A stretch of DNA of 64,000 nucleotides from Cenococcum geophilum 1.58. Its lineage: Eukaryota > Ascomycota > Dothideomycetes > Gloniales > Gloniaceae. The number at the start of each line of letters is the position of its first letter. The first letter of the stretch is position 1. The notes beneath the pieces are model-generated. The model was not told the origin of the DNA and ran no database searches. It was given only the letters and a program-made list of their open reading frames with translations. The stretch lies in the NCBI GenBank assembly GCA_001692895.1, contig KV748183.1:1612001-1676000 (forward strand). Direction: 5' to 3'. The position numbers were made by a program, and so were the translations under genes. Shown here in pieces: positions 59,486 through 64,000 of the stretch.

Positions 59486-59544
59486 CTATAATATCTTAAC
59501 CACAACAAGTTTTAATATGGTGGTCGGCCGTAACCTCAGCGTAA

Positions 59545-62500
59545 CTTTTCCTTATCTTATACCCAGTCTGGGGATCCTAGCTTCTTAGGGTGTTGCTTAT
59601 AAAAGCGCTATACAGCTTATTTATAACCCTTTAGGTCTTCCTCTAGCTGCTAGGTTATGTCCTTATAATATTTCTATTTAATCTTATAAGTTAGGCCCTA
59701 GGGGTCTTTGTCGTATATATTAAGGATTTTCTTAAACTCCCATTTATCTTTTATGTTGCCGTTATTATTTCTCTCTACCACTCGTCCTTATATATTACGG
59801 CGCTCTACAGTATTAATATTTGCTTAGCTAGGGATCTCTTTAGCAGCTTAGAGGCGGACCTTAGATATATAAAAGGATTTATTTACTTAGATATGGTCCA
59901 GGAGGTCTACTACAACTGCCCCTTAGTATACTGCGAGTACAGGGTATAGGCCGTCCCATTTATCGTCCTATTTCTTCTTAGGTCTATTTATCTTTATATT
60001 TTCTAAGCTAACTATAACTATATTGCCTTTGTAGAATAACACGCTCTCGTCCCTATAGGTATTAGTATTATCTTTATAGCGTTACTATAAAATCCGGGCT
60101 AGGGCCTTAAGCTATATTAATATCCGCTTAAAGCGGTTGGCTATAGAGTCTACGTAGAAGAACTCCTTCTTTGCTTATGCTAATAGTGTTAGTAGGTAGG
60201 GGCTAGTAGGCTTAATTTTAAGGTAAGGGTTAAAGCCATAGTTTGCAAAAAATGGGGAGATGCCTGTACTCTTATTAACTTAGTTATTTATAGCAAACTT
60301 AGTAAGCAGTAAGTAGTTAACCTAGTTATCCTATATAAAGCTAACAAAAGTATAAAGGTATTTATTTACGGCAGCGTTAATAATTTTAGTTTAGCCGTCC
60401 GTTTCTGGGTGCTAGGCTAAGCTTAATCGCAAGGTTGTCTTAAGGCGTTTACTTAGTTATCGCTAGAAGTCGTTAATAAATTATATACCGCAATCGGAGA
60501 TAATCGTGCTTAGTGCACTATAGAGCTTATATACGTTATTAATAAAGCTATTAACTAGCTCCTTTATTAAGAGTCCTATTACTAGAATAAGGTATTATAT
60601 TTTAGTTAAACAGTCTATAATAACAAGGATATATTTATATACCTTGCCATAGCGTTAGTATACCAGTAGCGTTATAATATAGTCGATTAAGATATTGGTC
60701 TATAGGCGGGCAGGTAATTCTAGTAGTTTTAGGAAACTAGGCAGGGTAGAACGGGGGGTCTTAGTGCAAAAGTATAAGGTATAGTCTTTAACAAAGGTAG
60801 CTATAAACTAGGAGATTCCCAGCCACTAGTATATTTAGTTTAAGAGGTTAAGAGTCTTAACCTAGCTAGGGTAACTAGCGGGGCCGCTGCTATAAGAGCG
60901 ATGGGTAACTTTTAGGCGGAGGTCTAGGGCGTTAAAGATAAAGAGATATTAGCAGAAGTAGATCTGTTTATTAATAATACTATATTCTAACTTATTATAA
61001 TAGAGTAATTTCCTAATCTTCTTTAGCTAATGGCGAGCTTTCCAATTATATAGGGCCGCTATTATATCTCTTATAAGTTCGTTCTCCTAGTATCCTAGCC
61101 AGATTAACTTATCTAGTAACTTTTTAGCTATTTTAGGGTCTAGAGCGGCTATAAACTTTACGTTATTAAAATTACGGGACTTATATAGTAATTCTTCTAA
61201 GATTATAGGGTTAACTTTCTAGGGTGGTATAACGACTTAGGCTTAGTAGCGGAGGCGTTTATTATTGGTATCCTTAGGCCTTATTCCTAGTAGCTAGCTT
61301 AGGGCGTTAGGGAGCGTGGCTTTGCTACTAGGTCTATATATAATTATAAAGTTAAACTATAAAAGAAACTCTACCCACTAAACTTAGCACTAATTTAGCT
61401 ACTTAGTAGTTATAAACATCTATAGGTTCTTATAGTTAGTAATAATTTTAAATAGCTCCTTAGTCCCTTACAGCTTAAGATACCATTTCTTTAAAGCCTT
61501 AATAATAGCTAAGAGTTCTTTATTATAGATCTTATAGTTATACTCTAGCGCAGAGTGCTTTACGGAGAAGAATGTAACCAGTCTTAATTTTCCGTTGTTA
61601 TTATACTAGGAAAGGACTCCGCCGGAAGCCTAATTTAATACATTTATCTCTACCACTATTTTTTTTATATAGTTATAGTATGCTAGTACTAGTGCTAAAG
61701 TAAAGGCTCCCTTAAGGGCCTTAAACGATTTGGCTTGTTCTAGTCCCTATAGCTATCCAATATCCTTCTTTAGGAGTTTTATTATAGGTATAGCAATGGC
61801 AGAGTAGCCTTAGATAAATTATTAGTAGAAGTTCGCAAAGCTAAGAAATTATTATAGTTCTTTAATTAATGTTAGGTCCTTTTATTCCTATAAGGCCTAT
61901 ACCTTCTTAGGGTCTATAGTTATGCTATTAGTTAAGGTAATTAAGCTAAGGTATTTTGTTTTAGTAGAGTAGAACTTAAACTTATTAATATTAATCTAAA
62001 GTCCAGCATTACCGAGTCTTTAGATGACTTTATTTACATACTTAGTATACTTAGCGCGTGTTTTAGAAAAGATAAGGACGTTATTAAGGTAGGCAGTGCA
62101 GCAGTTGTTAAGGGCGTTATATAGAATATAGTTAATATAGTTCTAAAATATAGCGGGTGCGTTATAGAGGCCGGATAGTATAACTAGCATTTTATAGAGT
62201 CTAAACCGGGTAATAAATGCTATAAGCTACTTATAGCCCTTTATAATCCGGATCCGGTTAAATACAGTAATTATATTAAGTTTAGTAAAGTATTTAGCAC
62301 TATAAAGTGCGTTAAGTGTCTTATGGATTAGTAGTAGTAGGTACTAATTCTTAATAGTAACTGTATTTAGGCCTTAGTAGTTATAGTAGATTCGTATACT
62401 GCCGCTAGGCTTAGCAGCAAGGAGGAGTAATACGGCAGCTAGTAAGGTTAATTCGCGGATAAAACCCTTATTTAATATCTTATTAATCCACTTCTTTACA

Positions 62501-64000
62501 TACCTAAGTTTAGTAGATAAAAGTGGTTTATTTTTATAGTATAGGGCCTAGTTTCCGGGGATAATCTTAATTTTATAGTCCTATAGTTGGTAAGGGGGCA
62601 GCTTATCTACGTTTTTAGGGAGGAAGTACTTAATATGTTTATAAAACTCCTTTAGTAGGCGTTATAGAATATCTTCATGGGTTAATCCCGGTTTGCTTTT
62701 TAGGAATTTTTTAATATTAATATTAACTATCTTCCAATATAAAAGCTTGGGTTTGGTTTTTAGATTTATTTTAAGGAAGTTATAGAAATAGGGGGGGAGC
62801 ACTTTATAGGCTTCCTTTATTGTATAGTTACCTTCTACTAGCCGGCGGAAAGACCTTTTTAATAGGTTTAGTACTTCTATTAGGCCTATAGGTAGCTCTT
62901 TAAGCAGCTATTAGTGCTTATCTTATTTAACTAGTTCTACTAGCTCTGCTATATAGATCCTTATTACCTTTACATCTTTTTATTTATAGAACTAGGTAAA
63001 ATTAATAGTATAAGTGTATTTAATATTGTCTAGGTTAGGGCGTATTTAGTTCTCTAGTACTACGGCTAGGCTAGTATAGCTTAGTTAGCCCAGGGGGACG
63101 GAAGCGAGGCGGCGGCCCTATATAGTACGCGCGGGAGACGGGTATAAGGTTAGGCGTTACAGTGGCGCGGTTTCTATTATCCGGGTCTTAGTAGTTCTAT
63201 AGCCAGTCCTTACTATAACGCGAGCTATAGTGTACGTATATAGTATATGGCTTAGTTCTGGGTATTAGGCTAGGCGGCTAGGGTTTAAATAGTGCCTAGG
63301 TTAGGGTTAAATTCTTAATAGTGGCGGCGTAAAGCGGACCTTCTTCCTAGGTCTCAGCAGGGCTAGCTAGCCCATCGTTTTGGTCTTAAGTGCTAGGGTA
63401 GTCCAGTCTTCTACTATCTTATTTCTTTGCAGCTATATAGGCTCCCCTTTATTAGGAATGTCTTCTACTATTAAGGCTTTATATATAGTCCTAGGCACTA
63501 GGCTTAGTAGTACTAAGTGTCTATATAGGGCGTCCCTACTACCGTCGGTTATCCCTTACGGGAGGTAGTGCCTAAAGTAGTAGTCTAAGTTAAAGCGGAT
63601 CTTAAGTTTCCTAAAGCTAGGACAAGGCTTATGCTTCTAAAGCTAAGGCATACCTAGGATAATTAGGGTAATAGGCGAGAGTTTAGTAATAAAAAAGAGT
63701 ATAGCTTTAGTATAGAGGCCAATTAATATTTAGGCGGTAAAGTAGTCCGTAATAAGCGAAGTTAGAATGCCGTTTATAAGGCGCAGTGGCCTAGGTACTA
63801 GCAGCTTCTTAATTATAACGTTATACTTTCTTATAATAGACTCTGCGTCAGTAAATGCTATTATAGTACTACCGGAGTCTACTAGGCTTACTGTATTAAT
63901 ATAAACTTAGGGGTATAGGTTACGTAATAAGGAGAGTTAGGTTTAAATAAGGATTAATTTCTTATTACTGTTTGCTAATTTAAGATTAAGTAGTAGCTTA
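59545..64000 (-). pseudogene. pol of element E, RIP-destroyed, 5' end outside window
   Basis: Minus strand. The chromodomain is near 59565-59760 (WEFKKILNIYDKDP, then YKIK). The integrase motif HPETDG is at about 60395-60412. The reverse transcriptase box at 62080-62091 reads YLNN. The protease motif DSGS at 63868-63879 is intact. Many RIP-type stops are present. Confidence 0.88.

Larger units (their letters stand above)
59207..59544 (-). other. 3' noncoding region of element E
   Basis: Polypurine tract next to the LTR, then a short inverted pair AAAAATAGGCA ... TGCCTATTTTT near 59255-59290, hairpin 1 and hairpin 2. Confidence 0.65.
59020..64000 (-). mobile_element. Ty3/gypsy element E, 3' portion (family of A)
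   Basis: A minus-strand gypsy element with its 3' LTR at 59020-59206, a 3' noncoding region with two hairpins, and pol running off the right edge. It aligns with element A (for example 59895 onward with position 5 onward, and 62040 onward with 2160 onward). The bases just inside the LTR, read on the minus strand (59207-59222), are TAGGGGAGAGGAGTAC, a polypurine tract. Confidence 0.9.

Noticed and set aside
1..64000. CRISPR arrays, bacterial operons, ribosome-binding sites or rRNA
   Set aside because: Nothing of the kind was seen; introns, RIP and LTR retrotransposons show that this is a fungal chromosome.

Overview
The window looks like a transposon-dense, AT-rich block from a filamentous ascomycete (Pezizomycotina). 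The main reason is the pervasive signature of repeat-induced point mutation (RIP): copies of the same retrotransposon differ almost only by C-to-T/G-to-A transitions, CpA has largely become TpA, and every retrotransposon reading frame is full of TAA/TAG codons. I cannot name the species.

Layout. 1-6129: 5' part of a Ty3/gypsy element (A, minus strand) with its 5' LTR. 6980-7499: hAT-type non-autonomous element with an 8-bp target duplication. 7630-15861: complete Ty3/gypsy chromovirus (D, minus strand, 426-bp LTRs), carrying a 203-bp unmutated solo LTR. 15862-23963: a non-RIPed island with a TIR element, the only convincing host gene (NACHT-ankyrin NLR-like protein, minus strand, two exons), a T-shaped palindrome, a 12-bp-period repeat zone and a MITE. 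23969-47555: a chromovirus (B1, plus) that received two nested insertions, a complete Ty1/copia element (27549-33371) and a third gypsy family (C, 36926-46896). 49596-57605: a second chromovirus of the D/B family (B2, plus). 59020-64000: 3' part of a gypsy element (E, minus) of the same family as A. B1 and B2 both sit inside one older degraded gene or transposon (23800-23968, 47561-49595, 57611-59014).

Target-site duplications support the nesting: CTATT (copia), TACAA/TATAA (C), ATATT (B1), ATAAC (B2), TTATA (D), GAGGT (solo LTR), CTCCTAGT (hAT-type). Order of events: the degraded gene is oldest, then B1 and B2, then copia and C into B1. The solo LTR in D is younger than the mutation of D.

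Element C contains an assembly fault: after a 25-N gap (42703-42727), about 3.6 kb of element C is repeated, beginning with a noisy, indel-rich stretch and then becoming identical even at ambiguous bases. The genes do not form a pathway. The biology is one probable intracellular-recognition gene surrounded by inactivated retrotransposons. The most unusual signals are hairpins shared by the 3' noncoding regions of unrelated retrotransposon families and the flush three-way-junction palindrome upstream of the NLR gene.
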